From positions 22,601-86,600 of the forward strand of contig JANRJO010000094.1 of assembly GCA_033763935.1 (NCBI GenBank): a stretch of 64,000 nt of DNA, read 5' to 3'. The DNA is from DALYJJ01 sp033763935 (lineage in GTDB: Bacteria; Acidobacteriota; Terriglobia; Bryobacterales; Bryobacteraceae). Shown in pieces: positions 25,243-33,643 of this stretch. The notes under the pieces were generated by a model, which did not search any database, was not told the origin of the DNA, and worked only from the letters and a program-made list of their open reading frames with translations. The translations under genes and the position numbers were made by a program. Position 1 is the first letter of the stretch. Every line of letters starts with the position of its first letter.

Positions 25243-26406
25243 ATGCGGCGCACTCTACTTTGCAGTTTGATCACGACAGTCTGCGCAATGGCCCAGTTGC
25301 CTCCAAAACAGGCGGGCGAGGGTTGGGTGCAGTTGTTCGACGGCGAGACGCTGTTCGGCTGGACCGCCGAGGGCAAGTCGCAGTGGCAGGTAAAGGACGG
25401 CGCCCTGCGGCCCGCTGACAACACCGACACCGGATGGCTGCGGCACAACGCGCGCTTCGCGGACTTCACCCTTTACGTCGAGTTCCGCGTGCCCAAGCCG
25501 GATACTAACAGCGGGCTGTTCCTGCGTTCGGCGAAAGAGGGTGCGCCGGAAACCACCGGCTACGAACTCCAGATCTGGGACCAGCGGCCGACCTTCAAAA
25601 CCGGCAGCCTCGTGAACCATCTCGAGGCCAAACGTTCCAAGCTGAAGACGAACTTCTGGCACACCTACGAAGTAACGATGCTGGGAGACCGCATCACTGT
25701 TAAGCTCGACGGCAAGACGGTGCTCGACGGGCGGGACGCGAAGAGCCGCAGCGGCTACATCGGGCTCCAGTACAACAAGGACAATCCGTGTGAGTTTCGC
25801 AACGTCCGCGTGCGCCCTCTGGGCCTGGAGTCCACCTTCAACGGCAAGGATCTCAGCGGGTGGCGCGAGGTGAAGACGCCGAATGCGAAAGAACCGCCCG
25901 TGTGGAGCGTCAAGGACGGCATGTTGAATGTGGTGAAGGGCGCCGGACAGCTGGAGACGGAGGGGACGTGGGCGAACTTCATACTGCAACTCGATATTCG
26001 GCCCAACTCGCAGGACCCGAACCGGCACCCGAATAGCGGCGTTTTCTTCCGCGGAATGCCGGGGCAGTTCTGGTCCGGCTACGAGTCGCAGATCCGCAAC
26101 GAGTATAAGGATGACCCGTCAAAGCCGGTCGACTTCGGCACCGGTGGGATCTATCGGAACCAGCCGGCGCGCAGGATCGTCGCAAAGGACAATGAGTTCT
26201 TTACGAAGACCATATTGGCCGATGGCCGGCGTCTCATGGTGTGGGTCAACGGATACCTGGTGAGCGATTGGGAGGATCCGAATCCCGAGGGAACCAACGT
26301 GCGCCAGAAACAGGCCGTGCTGGCGCCCGGACCGATCAGCCTGCAGGCGCACGATCCCACCACGAACCTCGACTTTCGAAATCTGAGAATCGTCGCTCTA
26401 CCCTGA
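25240..26406 (+). CDS. Secreted protein with two DUF1080 domains
   Basis: About 388 residues, starting at GTG 25240 or the ATG directly after it. It has a signal peptide (LLCSLITTVCAMA). Two DUF1080 jelly-roll domains follow. The first opens with GWVQLFDGETLFGW (about 30) and the second with LESTFNGKDLSGWREV (about 205). Each contains the family's 'NSG[LV]F[LF]R' strand (NSGLFLRSA, NSGVFFRGM). Single-domain members include 3-keto-disaccharide hydrolases and lectin-like proteins, and the duplicated form is common in this phylum. Its neighbour downstream encodes an outer-membrane receptor whose translation appears coupled to the stop codon of this gene, so the two may work together on glycans; that is inference. 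Confidence 0.9.
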   Translation: MMRRTLLCSLITTVCAMAQLPPKQAGEGWVQLFDGETLFGWTAEGKSQWQVKDGALRPADNTDTGWLRHNARFADFTLYVEFRVPKPDTNSGLFLRSAKEGAPETTGYELQIWDQRPTFKTGSLVNHLEAKRSKLKTNFWHTYEVTMLGDRITVKLDGKTVLDGRDAKSRSGYIGLQYNKDNPCEFRNVRVRPLGLESTFNGKDLSGWREVKTPNAKEPPVWSVKDGMLNVVKGAGQLETEGTWANFILQLDIRPNSQDPNRHPNSGVFFRGMPGQFWSGYESQIRNEYKDDPSKPVDFGTGGIYRNQPARRIVAKDNEFFTKTILADGRRLMVWVNGYLVSDWEDPNPEGTNVRQKQAVLAPGPISLQAHDPTTNLDFRNLRIVALP

Positions 26407-28724
26407 CGCTCCCGGCCGCGAGCCTGTTCCTCGTCCTCGCGGCTCTCGCTTCGGCCCAGACGCTCGAGATATCGGTGCGCACCGGCGAAACGCCTTTGCC
26501 CGGCGCTCTGGTGACCTCCGCCGGCATAACCGCCACCACCGGCGCAGCCGGCGATGCACGAATCGTCCTCCCTTCCGCCGGCGAGTTCCGGGTGATCGCC
26601 GCGCGCGCTGGCTTCGTTTCACTTGAGCGAATCGTGACCGTCGGGGCTCAGGACACCGTCTCTCTGGAGTTCACCTTGGAGCCCGCCGCGCCGCAATCCG
26701 TCACCGTTGAGGCGAAGATCGACGACGGGCAGGGCGTCGCGCCTCCCGTCAACCAGATGCGGGCGCTGCCGCTTCAGCCGCGCACGCTGCGCGATGCCCT
26801 CCCCCTGATTCCGGGCATCGTTCGCACGCCCGAGGGAAAACTGCGGCTGTCCGGCACCGCGGAGCACCGCAGTTCACTCCTCGTCAACTCCATTGACGTT
26901 ACCGATCCCGCCACCGGCCGCTTCGGAGCAACCGTCCCGATTGACAGCGTCGAAACACTGGTCGTGTACCAAAGCCCGTTCCTCGCCGAGTACGGACGCT
27001 TCACCGCGGGCGTGGTCGCGGTGGAGACCCGGCGCGGAGGCGAAAAATGGCGCTATGAATTCAACGATCCCACGCCCGAGCTTCGGCTTCGCAGCCGGCG
27101 GCTCGTAGGGATTCGCGGGTTCACGCCGCGGCTCGGCTTCAACGGCACCCTCCGGCGGGAGCGCCTGTACTACTCGCAATCCACCGAATACGCGCTGCGC
27201 AAGACGCCCATCTTCGCGCTCCCGTTCCCGCGCAACGAGGAGAAGCGGGAAAGCTGGAACTCGCTCTCCCAATTGGACTGGCTGGCTTCTCCGCGGCAGA
27301 CGTTGACGCTCACCGCGCACCTGGTTCCCCAGAAGGCCAACTTCGTCCATCTGAATTTGCTCAACGCTCAGCCCACTGCGCCCTCGTGGCGAGCCCACGA
27401 GGCAAGGGCTTCGTTGGGCCATCGCTACTCGGTGGCAGGCGGCCTGCTCGACAGCGCCCTCGCGTTCAGCGACGTCGAAGCGCGAGTGGGCGCGCAGGGC
27501 GAGGAGCCATTCGTCTACCGCCCGCCGGGCAACACCGGGAACTGGTTCGCCCGCCAGCAGCGGCGCGCCCGCCGGTGGCAAGGAGCGGAGACTTGGACGC
27601 CGGCCGCGATCGGCGGTCATCAGCCGAAGTTGGGCGTTACGCTTCTGCGAACGCAATTGTCGACCGCCTTCGACTACCGGCCCGTTCGTTTCGAGGATCT
27701 ATTCGGCGGAACGCTCGCGCGCCTCGACTTCCTCAACCACCCGGGCGCGTCGATTCACGATACGGAGACCAGCATTTTTCTGCAGGATCACTGGACCGTG
27801 CTGCCGCAGCTATCCTTCGACTTCGGCCTCCGCGTCGACGACCAGCGCATCACAGGACGCACTCGCACTGCGCCGAGGGCGTCGCTGGCTTGGTCGCCCT
27901 TCGGCGACGGCGAGACGACCGTGCGACTCGGCTACGGCTGGTTCTTCGACCGCGTGCCGCTCAACGTCTTCGCCTTCCATTCCTGGCCGGAGCGGCTTGA
28001 AGACGATGTTCGCGTACTTCGCTCATTTCCCGATGCCGGTCTTGCGCCGCAGAGCCGGGCATGGCGAGTGCAACTCGAGCGCCGGCTGGGACGTTTTGCC
28101 CGTTTGCGTACTGCCTACCTGCAGCAGAATTCGTCAGACCTCATCGTTCTACGGCGTGCCGCCGGCGAGTTGCGGTTAACGGGCGAGGGCCGTGGACGCT
28201 ACCGGCAGTTCGAAGTCACGACGCGCCTGTCGTTTCAGCGTGAGCAGGAGTTCTTCCTCTCATACGTGAACAGCGTGTCGCGCGGTCATCTCAACGAGTT
28301 CAGTGCGTTCCTGGGCGACTATTCCACGCCCGTCGTACGGCCCGACCTCTTCGCGATTCAACCGGGCAACGTCCCGCATCGGTTTCTCGCCTGGGGCGTC
28401 GCTCCGTTACGCTACGGTTGGCGCCTGGCGCCGGTCATTGAATACCGGAACGGTTTCCCCTACATGGCCGCCGATGCGCGACAGAACTACGCCGGAATGC
28501 CGAACGAGAGGCGTTTCCCGGTCTTCTTCTCGCTCGACCTTCGCGTGTCGAAGGACGTGCAGGTACGCCCGGGCAAGGTGGTCCGAATCTCCATGAGCTG
28601 GTTCAACTTGACGAACCACTTCAACCCCGACAGCGTCCGCTCCAACGTCGACGACCCGGCCTTCGGCCGGTATTTCGGGCAGCGGCCGCGGCGGTATCGC
28701 CTGGATCTCGACTTCTTCTTCTAA
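26403..28724 (+). CDS. TonB-dependent receptor-like outer membrane protein with carboxypeptidase-regulatory domain
   Basis: About 773 residues. A hydrophobic signal-like segment (LPAASLFLVLAALASAQ) is followed by a carboxypeptidase-regulatory-like Ig domain (about 20-105), a plug-like region with ALPLIPGIVRT and FGATVPIDSVETLVVYQSPFLAEYG (cited as 163-187), and a long beta barrel ending in the terminal Phe run DLDFFF. This is the Oar/TonB-receptor layout common in Acidobacteria. The start is uncertain: no ATG, GTG or TTG lies near the signal peptide. A CTG at 26403 overlaps the stop of the DUF1080 gene. The GTG at 26241 would add 54 residues that are antisense-like and overlap that gene by 166 bases. 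I prefer the coupled CTG. Substrate unknown. Confidence 0.8.
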   Translation: MTLPAASLFLVLAALASAQTLEISVRTGETPLPGALVTSAGITATTGAAGDARIVLPSAGEFRVIAARAGFVSLERIVTVGAQDTVSLEFTLEPAAPQSVTVEAKIDDGQGVAPPVNQMRALPLQPRTLRDALPLIPGIVRTPEGKLRLSGTAEHRSSLLVNSIDVTDPATGRFGATVPIDSVETLVVYQSPFLAEYGRFTAGVVAVETRRGGEKWRYEFNDPTPELRLRSRRLVGIRGFTPRLGFNGTLRRERLYYSQSTEYALRKTPIFALPFPRNEEKRESWNSLSQLDWLASPRQTLTLTAHLVPQKANFVHLNLLNAQPTAPSWRAHEARASLGHRYSVAGGLLDSALAFSDVEARVGAQGEEPFVYRPPGNTGNWFARQQRRARRWQGAETWTPAAIGGHQPKLGVTLLRTQLSTAFDYRPVRFEDLFGGTLARLDFLNHPGASIHDTETSIFLQDHWTVLPQLSFDFGLRVDDQRITGRTRTAPRASLAWSPFGDGETTVRLGYGWFFDRVPLNVFAFHSWPERLEDDVRVLRSFPDAGLAPQSRAWRVQLERRLGRFARLRTAYLQQNSSDLIVLRRAAGELRLTGEGRGRYRQFEVTTRLSFQREQEFFLSYVNSVSRGHLNEFSAFLGDYSTPVVRPDLFAIQPGNVPHRFLAWGVAPLRYGWRLAPVIEYRNGFPYMAADARQNYAGMPNERRFPVFFSLDLRVSKDVQVRPGKVVRISMSWFNLTNHFNPDSVRSNVDDPAFGRYFGQRPRRYRLDLDFFF

Positions 28725-28750
28725 GAGCGTTTGTGTGGTCGAATAGGCGG

Positions 28751-30223
28751 ATGGCTGAACGTTCCGCGGTTGTGGTAGGCGGCGGGCTGGCCGGGATGGT
28801 GATTGCGCGGGAGCTGCGACTGCGGCGCTGGCGCGTGGTTTTGCTGGAGAAATCGCAGCGGCTGGGCGGGAAGGCGGGGGCGGACTGGAAGGACGGCCGC
28901 TTGGTGGAGCACGGCTACCATGTGTTTCCCAAGTGGTATCCGAACGTGCGGGCGATGGTGGAGCGCATCGGCGCGCGGCTGATCGACTTCGACCGCTACC
29001 ATTTCCTGCTGCGGGGTAAGTATCCACGGAAGACGACGGTGCTGGCGCCGGCGGGGATCCGCGCAATGTGGCACAACACGTTCCACGGAATCCTGCCGTG
29101 GTATCACAACGTGCTGTACAACTACTCAGTGCTGGACATGATCAGCCGGCCGCTTTCCGAGCGGAGTTATCTCGACCGCGTCAGCCAGCTGGGGCTGTTG
29201 CGGGGGAAGTGGTACGCGAGCGAGTCGGTGGCGGAGTTCGGGCAAGAGCAGGTGTTGAAGGCGTCGGCGATTCCGGTGTACGACTTGAGCGCGATGACGG
29301 CGAAGCGGGTGGCGAGCTACTGGGTCCGGCAGGCGGCTCCCTTTCTTTCGGTACTCGCGGGGAACCTGCAGACGGAGTTCATTGACCCGCTGGCGCGCGA
29401 GTTGGAGGAGTTGGGAGTGGAGGTGGCGCTCGGCTGCGAGGTGACGGGCGTGCCGATGCGGGACGGGCGCGTGGCTGGGCTGGAGACGAAGAGCGGCGAG
29501 GTGGCTGCGGCGGATGCGTACGCGCTGTGCACACCGTTTGAAGTGACGCGCGCGTGGCTCGACGACGATGTCTATGCGGCGGACCCCGAGTTGGGGAACC
29601 TGCACTACCTGGAGGCGCAGCCGATGGCAGCGCTGCACCTCCGGCTGCGGCGCCCGGTGCCCGAGTTGCCCCGCGAGCACTTGTTCTTTCACGCGAGCCG
29701 GTATGCGCTGTCGGCGATCGAAGTGGGAGGACTGTGGGGCGAGGGTGACAGCGGAGCCCACCTCTCGTTCATCTCGAGCGACTATGCGCCGCTGAAGGAA
29801 GTGAGCGAGACGAGGGCGAAGGACCTGATGCTCGAGGAGATCGGGCAGTACCTGCCGATTGCGGCGGCGGATGTGAAGGACTGGGAGATCAACCCGAACG
29901 TCGATGTGCCGCTGTTCATCAACACCATTGGGGCGTGGCCGAACCGGCCGCGAGGGAAGACGGCGATTCCGAATCTCTACGTGGCGGGGGATTACGTGAA
30001 GAACGCGATCGACCTGGCGTGCATGGAGGGGGCGGTTTCTTCGGCGCTGCACACGGCGGGGGAGATGCTGCGGGACGGCGGGGAGCGGGGGCCGTTGCCG
30101 GCGGCGGCGGTTCCGCCGGAGAGGTCGCGGGCGCTGCTGGTGGCGCTGCGCGTCGGGCTGATTCCGGTGGTGGCGGCGGCGCGGGGGATTGCGTGGGTGG
30201 AGGAGACAGTGGGGAGTCGCTAG
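28751..30223 (+). CDS. FAD-dependent amine oxidase / carotenoid-desaturase-like oxidoreductase
   Basis: About 490 residues from the ATG at 28751. The N terminus has the dinucleotide-binding motif VVVGGGLAGMVIARELRLR and EKSQRLGGKAG, typical of phytoene desaturase, hydroxysqualene dehydroxylase and related amine-oxidase-fold enzymes. The C-terminal FAD motif is NLYVAGDYVKNAIDLACMEGAVSSAL (415-440). A HGYHVFPKWYPN segment is near the substrate region. A hydrophobic stretch near the C terminus (LLVALRVGLIPVVAAARGIAW) may anchor it to the membrane. No other carotenoid or hopanoid genes are nearby, so the substrate is not settled; an isoprenoid is most likely. A GTG 18 bases upstream is an alternative start. 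Confidence 0.8.
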   Translation: MAERSAVVVGGGLAGMVIARELRLRRWRVVLLEKSQRLGGKAGADWKDGRLVEHGYHVFPKWYPNVRAMVERIGARLIDFDRYHFLLRGKYPRKTTVLAPAGIRAMWHNTFHGILPWYHNVLYNYSVLDMISRPLSERSYLDRVSQLGLLRGKWYASESVAEFGQEQVLKASAIPVYDLSAMTAKRVASYWVRQAAPFLSVLAGNLQTEFIDPLARELEELGVEVALGCEVTGVPMRDGRVAGLETKSGEVAAADAYALCTPFEVTRAWLDDDVYAADPELGNLHYLEAQPMAALHLRLRRPVPELPREHLFFHASRYALSAIEVGGLWGEGDSGAHLSFISSDYAPLKEVSETRAKDLMLEEIGQYLPIAAADVKDWEINPNVDVPLFINTIGAWPNRPRGKTAIPNLYVAGDYVKNAIDLACMEGAVSSALHTAGEMLRDGGERGPLPAAAVPPERSRALLVALRVGLIPVVAAARGIAWVEETVGSR

Positions 30224-30231
30224 CGGGTTCC

Positions 30232-30259
30232 TTGCATCTATAACCACGCTGGTTATAAT
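30232..30259 (+). promoter_or_regulatory. Sigma-70 type promoter of the padR-permease operon
   Basis: TTGCAT (30232-30237) and TATAAT (30254-30259) are separated by 16 bases, a near-consensus promoter. The GTG start of padR begins only 7 bases after the end of the -10 box, so the transcript is expected to be leaderless or nearly so. Confidence 0.75.
30239..30257. promoter_or_regulatory. PadR operator (perfect inverted repeat)
   Basis: TATAACC (30239-30245) and GGTTATA (30251-30257) form a perfect 7-base inverted repeat around a 5-base spacer. It sits between and over the -35 and -10 elements of the promoter for the padR gene itself. PadR proteins bind such palindromes, so this is very likely an autoregulatory site; binding is inferred. 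Confidence 0.7.
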
Positions 30260-30265
30260 CAGACG

Positions 30266-30625
30266 GTGACTACTCGGCACGAGATCGACGGGCTGCTGCC
30301 GCTGCAGCCGGCGGAGTATTACATCCTGCTCTCGTTGCACGGCGAGGACCGGCACGGGTACGCCCTGATCAAGGACATTGAGCGGCGGAGCGGCGGGGCG
30401 GTGCGGCTGAGTGCGGGGACGCTGTACCGGACGATTCAGCGGCTGCTCGAGAAGGGGCTGATTGTGGAGCTGGACGAGCGGCCGGACCCGGAGCAGGACG
30501 ATGAGCGGCGGCGGTATTACCGGATTTCAGAGCTGGGGGTGAAGGCGGCGCGGGCGGAGGCGGGGCGGTTGGCGGGATTAGTGAGGATGGCGCGGCGGAG
30601 TGGAATTGTTCCGGAGGGGGCCTGA
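30266..30625 (+). CDS. PadR family transcriptional regulator
   Basis: 119 residues, start GTG. It is a winged-helix PadR protein: LQPAEYYILLSLHGEDRHGYALIKDIERRSGGAVRLSAGTLYRTIQRLLEKGLI (8-61) contains the helix-turn-helix with the SAGTLYRTIQRL recognition helix, followed by the wing with DERRRYYRIS and a short C-terminal dimerisation helix. It is encoded 3 bases before the ADOP-type permease gene; this PadR-permease pairing is characteristic of Acidobacteria. A palindrome over its promoter suggests autorepression, with the permease under the same control. Confidence 0.95.
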   Translation: MTTRHEIDGLLPLQPAEYYILLSLHGEDRHGYALIKDIERRSGGAVRLSAGTLYRTIQRLLEKGLIVELDERPDPEQDDERRRYYRISELGVKAARAEAGRLAGLVRMARRSGIVPEGA

Positions 30626-30628
30626 GCG

Positions 30629-33190
30629 ATGAGCGTGTACCGGTGGCTGCTGAGGCTGTATCCGCGGAGTTTTCGCGAGGAGTACGCGGCGGAGATGGAG
30701 GCGGTGTTTGCGCGGCGGGTGCGTCACGGCGCGGTTGCAGCGTGGGCGGAGGTAGTGGTGGACGCGGCGGTGAATGCGCCGGGGGCGCACTGGGACGTGC
30801 TGCGGCAGGACGTGCGGTATTGCGCGCGAAGTCTTTCGCGGGCGCCGGGGTGCGCGGCGACGGTGGTTGCGATTACGGCACTGGCGGTGGGAGCGGCGTC
30901 GACGGTGTTGTCGGTGGCGGACCGGGTGTTTCTGCACCCGCTGCCCTATGCGGAGCCGGAGCGGCTGGTGCGGTTGTGGGAGAGCAAGCCGGGCTACCAG
31001 ATGGAGCTCTCGCCGCCGAATTTCCGCGATTGGAAGGCGGCGGCGACGTCGTTCGCGTCCTTTTCGGCGTGGCGCGGGCGGGCGGTGAACCTGACGGGGG
31101 GCGAGCGGCCGGTGCACCTGGAAGGGGCGTCGGTGACGGCGGACCTCTTTGAGACGCTGGGGGTGAAGCCACTGGCGGGGCGCGGGTTCAGCGCGGAGGA
31201 CGATCGACTGGACACGCCGGCGACGGTGATCCTGAGCGAGCGGTTGTGGCGGGAGCAGTTCGGCGGGAGTCACGCGGTGGTGGGGAGCTCGGTGCAACTG
31301 GACGGGATGCCGCACCGCGTGATCGGGGTGATGCCGGGCTTCGTGCAGTTTCCGAGCCGGCTGGCGGAGTTCTGGACGCCGATGCGGTTTGAGCCGGGGG
31401 ACTTCGAGGACCGCACGAACAACTACCTGCACGGGCTGGCGCGGCTGAAGCCGGGAGTACCGCTCGAGCAGGCGGCGCAAGAGATGACGGTGATTGCCAA
31501 GCGGCTGGAGCGCGAGTATCCGAACGAGAACAAAGACACGGGGGCGGTGCTGGTGGAGTTGCGGGACCAGGTGGGACGGCAGCCCCGGCTGCTGTTGTGG
31601 GCGCTGGCGGGGGCGGCGGTGTGCTTTCTGGCGATCGCCTGCTTCAACCTGGCGAGTTTGTTCGTAGCGCGGTCGGTGGCGCGGCGGCGGGAGTTGGCGA
31701 TCCGCACGGCGCTGGGGGCGGGCGCGGAACGGCTGGTGCGGCAGTTGGCGACGGAGAGTTTTGTGCTGGCGCTGGCGGGGGGCGCGGCGGGATTGTTGAT
31801 TGCGGCCGCCGCGTTGCCCGCGCTGGCGAGTCTGGTGCCGACGACGCTGCCGGTGGACGCGCCGCGGCTCGACTGGCGGTCGGCCGGGTGGACGTTTTTG
31901 CTGGCGCTGGGATCGGCGCTGGTGTTCGGAGTGCTGCCGGCGGGGGGGGCGTCTCGGGGGGACACGGTGGAGGGGTTGCGGGAGGGGGCTCGGCAGGGCG
32001 TCGGGGGACGGAAGCAGAGCGGCAGGGCGGCGCTGGTAGTGGCGGAGGTTTCCGTATCGCTGGCGCTGCTGGTGGCGGCGGGGCTGTTGATCCGGGCGTT
32101 GGCGAACGTACGCGCGGTGGATCCGGGATTCCGGACGGAGGGGGTGTTGACGCTGCGGACGCCGTTGCCGATGCCGCGGTACGAGATGACGGATGTGCGA
32201 ACGCAGTTCTACCGGAGGGTGTTGGGCGAGATCGAATCGCTGCCGGGGGTGCGGCGGGCGGCGTACACGAGTTTTCTGCCGATGGCGATGAAGGGAGGGA
32301 TTTGGGCTGTTTCGATCGGCCCGGTGACGGAGGTGCGTTCCGAGTATCACACGGCGAGCTTGCGGTTCGTGACGCCGGGGTACTTCGACGCGATGGGGAT
32401 TCCGGTGGTGCGGGGGCGGGTCGTGGAGGAGAGCGACCGGATCGGAACGCGGATGGCCGCGGTGGTGAGCGAGTCGTTTGTCCGGCGGTACTGGGCGGGG
32501 CGGGATCCGATCGGGCAGCGGTTCAAGATTGGAGACGCCGAGCGCGAGGTGGTGGGTGTGGTGGGTGACGTGCGGGTGCGGGGGTTGGAGCGACAGAGCG
32601 AGCCGCAGGTGTATGTGCCGTACCGGCAGGCGGAGGACCGGAGCTACGTGTGGTACGCCCCGAAGGACCTGGTGGTGGCGGGGGCGACGGCGGGGCTGGC
32701 GCCGGAGATCCGGCGGATCATCCAGCGCGCCGATCCGGACCAGCCGGTGACGAACGTGCAGTGGCTGAGCGAACTGGTGGACAACGACGCGTCGGCGAGG
32801 CGGCTGCAGGTGCGGCTGCTGGCGGCGTTTGCGGGGTTGGCGGTGGTGCTGGCGGGGATCGGGCTGTATGGGTTTGCGGCGTACGGGGTGTCGCAGCGGA
32901 CGCAGGAGTTCGGGGTGCGGCTGGCTTTGGGGAGTTCGCGCGCGGGGATTTTCGGGCTGGTGGTGCGGGAGAGTGTAGTGTTGACGGCGGCGGGCGTCGT
33001 GCTGGGCGCGGGGCTGGGGATAGCGGCGGCCCGATGGCTGGAAGGACTGCTGTTCGGGGTGCCGGCCTGGGACGCTGCGACGTGGGCGGGAGCGGTGGCG
33101 GTTTGCGTGGGGACGACGATGGTGGGAGCGCTGGTGCCGGCGGGGCGAGCGTCGCGGGTGGATCCGATGACGGCGATGCGGCGGGAGTGA
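30629..33190 (+). CDS. ADOP-type ABC transporter permease (MacB/FtsX fold)
   Basis: 853 residues. An N-terminal permease prefix domain (YRWLLRLYPRSFREEYAAEME) is followed by a first transmembrane helix near 85-105, a periplasmic MacB_PCD domain, three helices (about 330-430), a second periplasmic domain (about 460-700) and three C-terminal helices (about 720-845) ending in PAGRASRVDPMTAMRRE. Two MacB/FtsX permease units in one chain without an ATPase is the acidobacterial duplicated orphan permease type. No ABC ATPase gene is adjacent. These proteins probably act in mechanotransmission-type export or lipoprotein handling with an ATPase encoded elsewhere. The reading frame is extremely G+C rich, which generates a spurious 881-codon antisense frame. 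Confidence 0.93.
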   Translation: MSVYRWLLRLYPRSFREEYAAEMEAVFARRVRHGAVAAWAEVVVDAAVNAPGAHWDVLRQDVRYCARSLSRAPGCAATVVAITALAVGAASTVLSVADRVFLHPLPYAEPERLVRLWESKPGYQMELSPPNFRDWKAAATSFASFSAWRGRAVNLTGGERPVHLEGASVTADLFETLGVKPLAGRGFSAEDDRLDTPATVILSERLWREQFGGSHAVVGSSVQLDGMPHRVIGVMPGFVQFPSRLAEFWTPMRFEPGDFEDRTNNYLHGLARLKPGVPLEQAAQEMTVIAKRLEREYPNENKDTGAVLVELRDQVGRQPRLLLWALAGAAVCFLAIACFNLASLFVARSVARRRELAIRTALGAGAERLVRQLATESFVLALAGGAAGLLIAAAALPALASLVPTTLPVDAPRLDWRSAGWTFLLALGSALVFGVLPAGGASRGDTVEGLREGARQGVGGRKQSGRAALVVAEVSVSLALLVAAGLLIRALANVRAVDPGFRTEGVLTLRTPLPMPRYEMTDVRTQFYRRVLGEIESLPGVRRAAYTSFLPMAMKGGIWAVSIGPVTEVRSEYHTASLRFVTPGYFDAMGIPVVRGRVVEESDRIGTRMAAVVSESFVRRYWAGRDPIGQRFKIGDAEREVVGVVGDVRVRGLERQSEPQVYVPYRQAEDRSYVWYAPKDLVVAGATAGLAPEIRRIIQRADPDQPVTNVQWLSELVDNDASARRLQVRLLAAFAGLAVVLAGIGLYGFAAYGVSQRTQEFGVRLALGSSRAGIFGLVVRESVVLTAAGVVLGAGLGIAAARWLEGLLFGVPAWDAATWAGAVAVCVGTTMVGALVPAGRASRVDPMTAMRRE

Positions 33191-33224
33191 AGTTGGGGTA
33201 GAGTCTCTAGACGGAGGAGACACG

Positions 33225-33632
33225 ATGCTCGGAGTGAACCCCTATATCGCTTTCAAAGGGAATTGCCGGGAGGCGATTGCGTTCTACCAGAGGGCGCTCG
33301 ACGCGCAGGTTCTGTTCACCCAGACGGTGGGGGAATCGCCGATGGCCGACATGGGGCCAAAGGACAACATCATGCACTGCACCATTCAGGTGGGTGGATC
33401 GACCATCATGCTGTGCGACGATCCGCGCCCCGACGGCGCGGCGAGCGGTGGCAACATCAGCCTGGCGATCGGGATGAATGAACCGGAGCGGGCGACGCGC
33501 GTGTTCGAGAATTTGTCGGAAGGGGGATCGGTGGAAATGCCCCTGCAGAAGACGTACTGGGCGGAGGCGTTCGGGATGTTGACGGATCGGTTCGGGGTGA
33601 AGTGGATGGTGAACTGCGACGCGCCGAAGTAG
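33225..33632 (+). CDS. VOC superfamily (PhnB-like glyoxalase fold) protein
   Basis: 135 residues, start ATG with GGAGGAGA seven bases upstream. The sequence VNPYIAFKGNCREAIAFYQRAL and the strand pattern HCTIQVGGSTIMLCDD, then YWAEAFGMLTDRFGVKWMVNC, match the PhnB/DUF1338-type VOC family of small metal-dependent or binding proteins. The function of this group is not settled, although some relatives are annotated as 3-demethylubiquinone methyltransferase-like by homology only. It stands alone between the permease and the convergent VWA gene. Confidence 0.9.
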   Translation: MLGVNPYIAFKGNCREAIAFYQRALDAQVLFTQTVGESPMADMGPKDNIMHCTIQVGGSTIMLCDDPRPDGAASGGNISLAIGMNEPERATRVFENLSEGGSVEMPLQKTYWAEAFGMLTDRFGVKWMVNCDAPK

Positions 33633-33643
33633 AGTCGACGCTG

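Noticed and set aside
30578..33223. 881-codon minus-strand frame rich in Arg, Pro and His
   Set aside because: It is antisense to the permease, with the amino-acid composition expected from an extremely G+C-rich coding strand and no domain.
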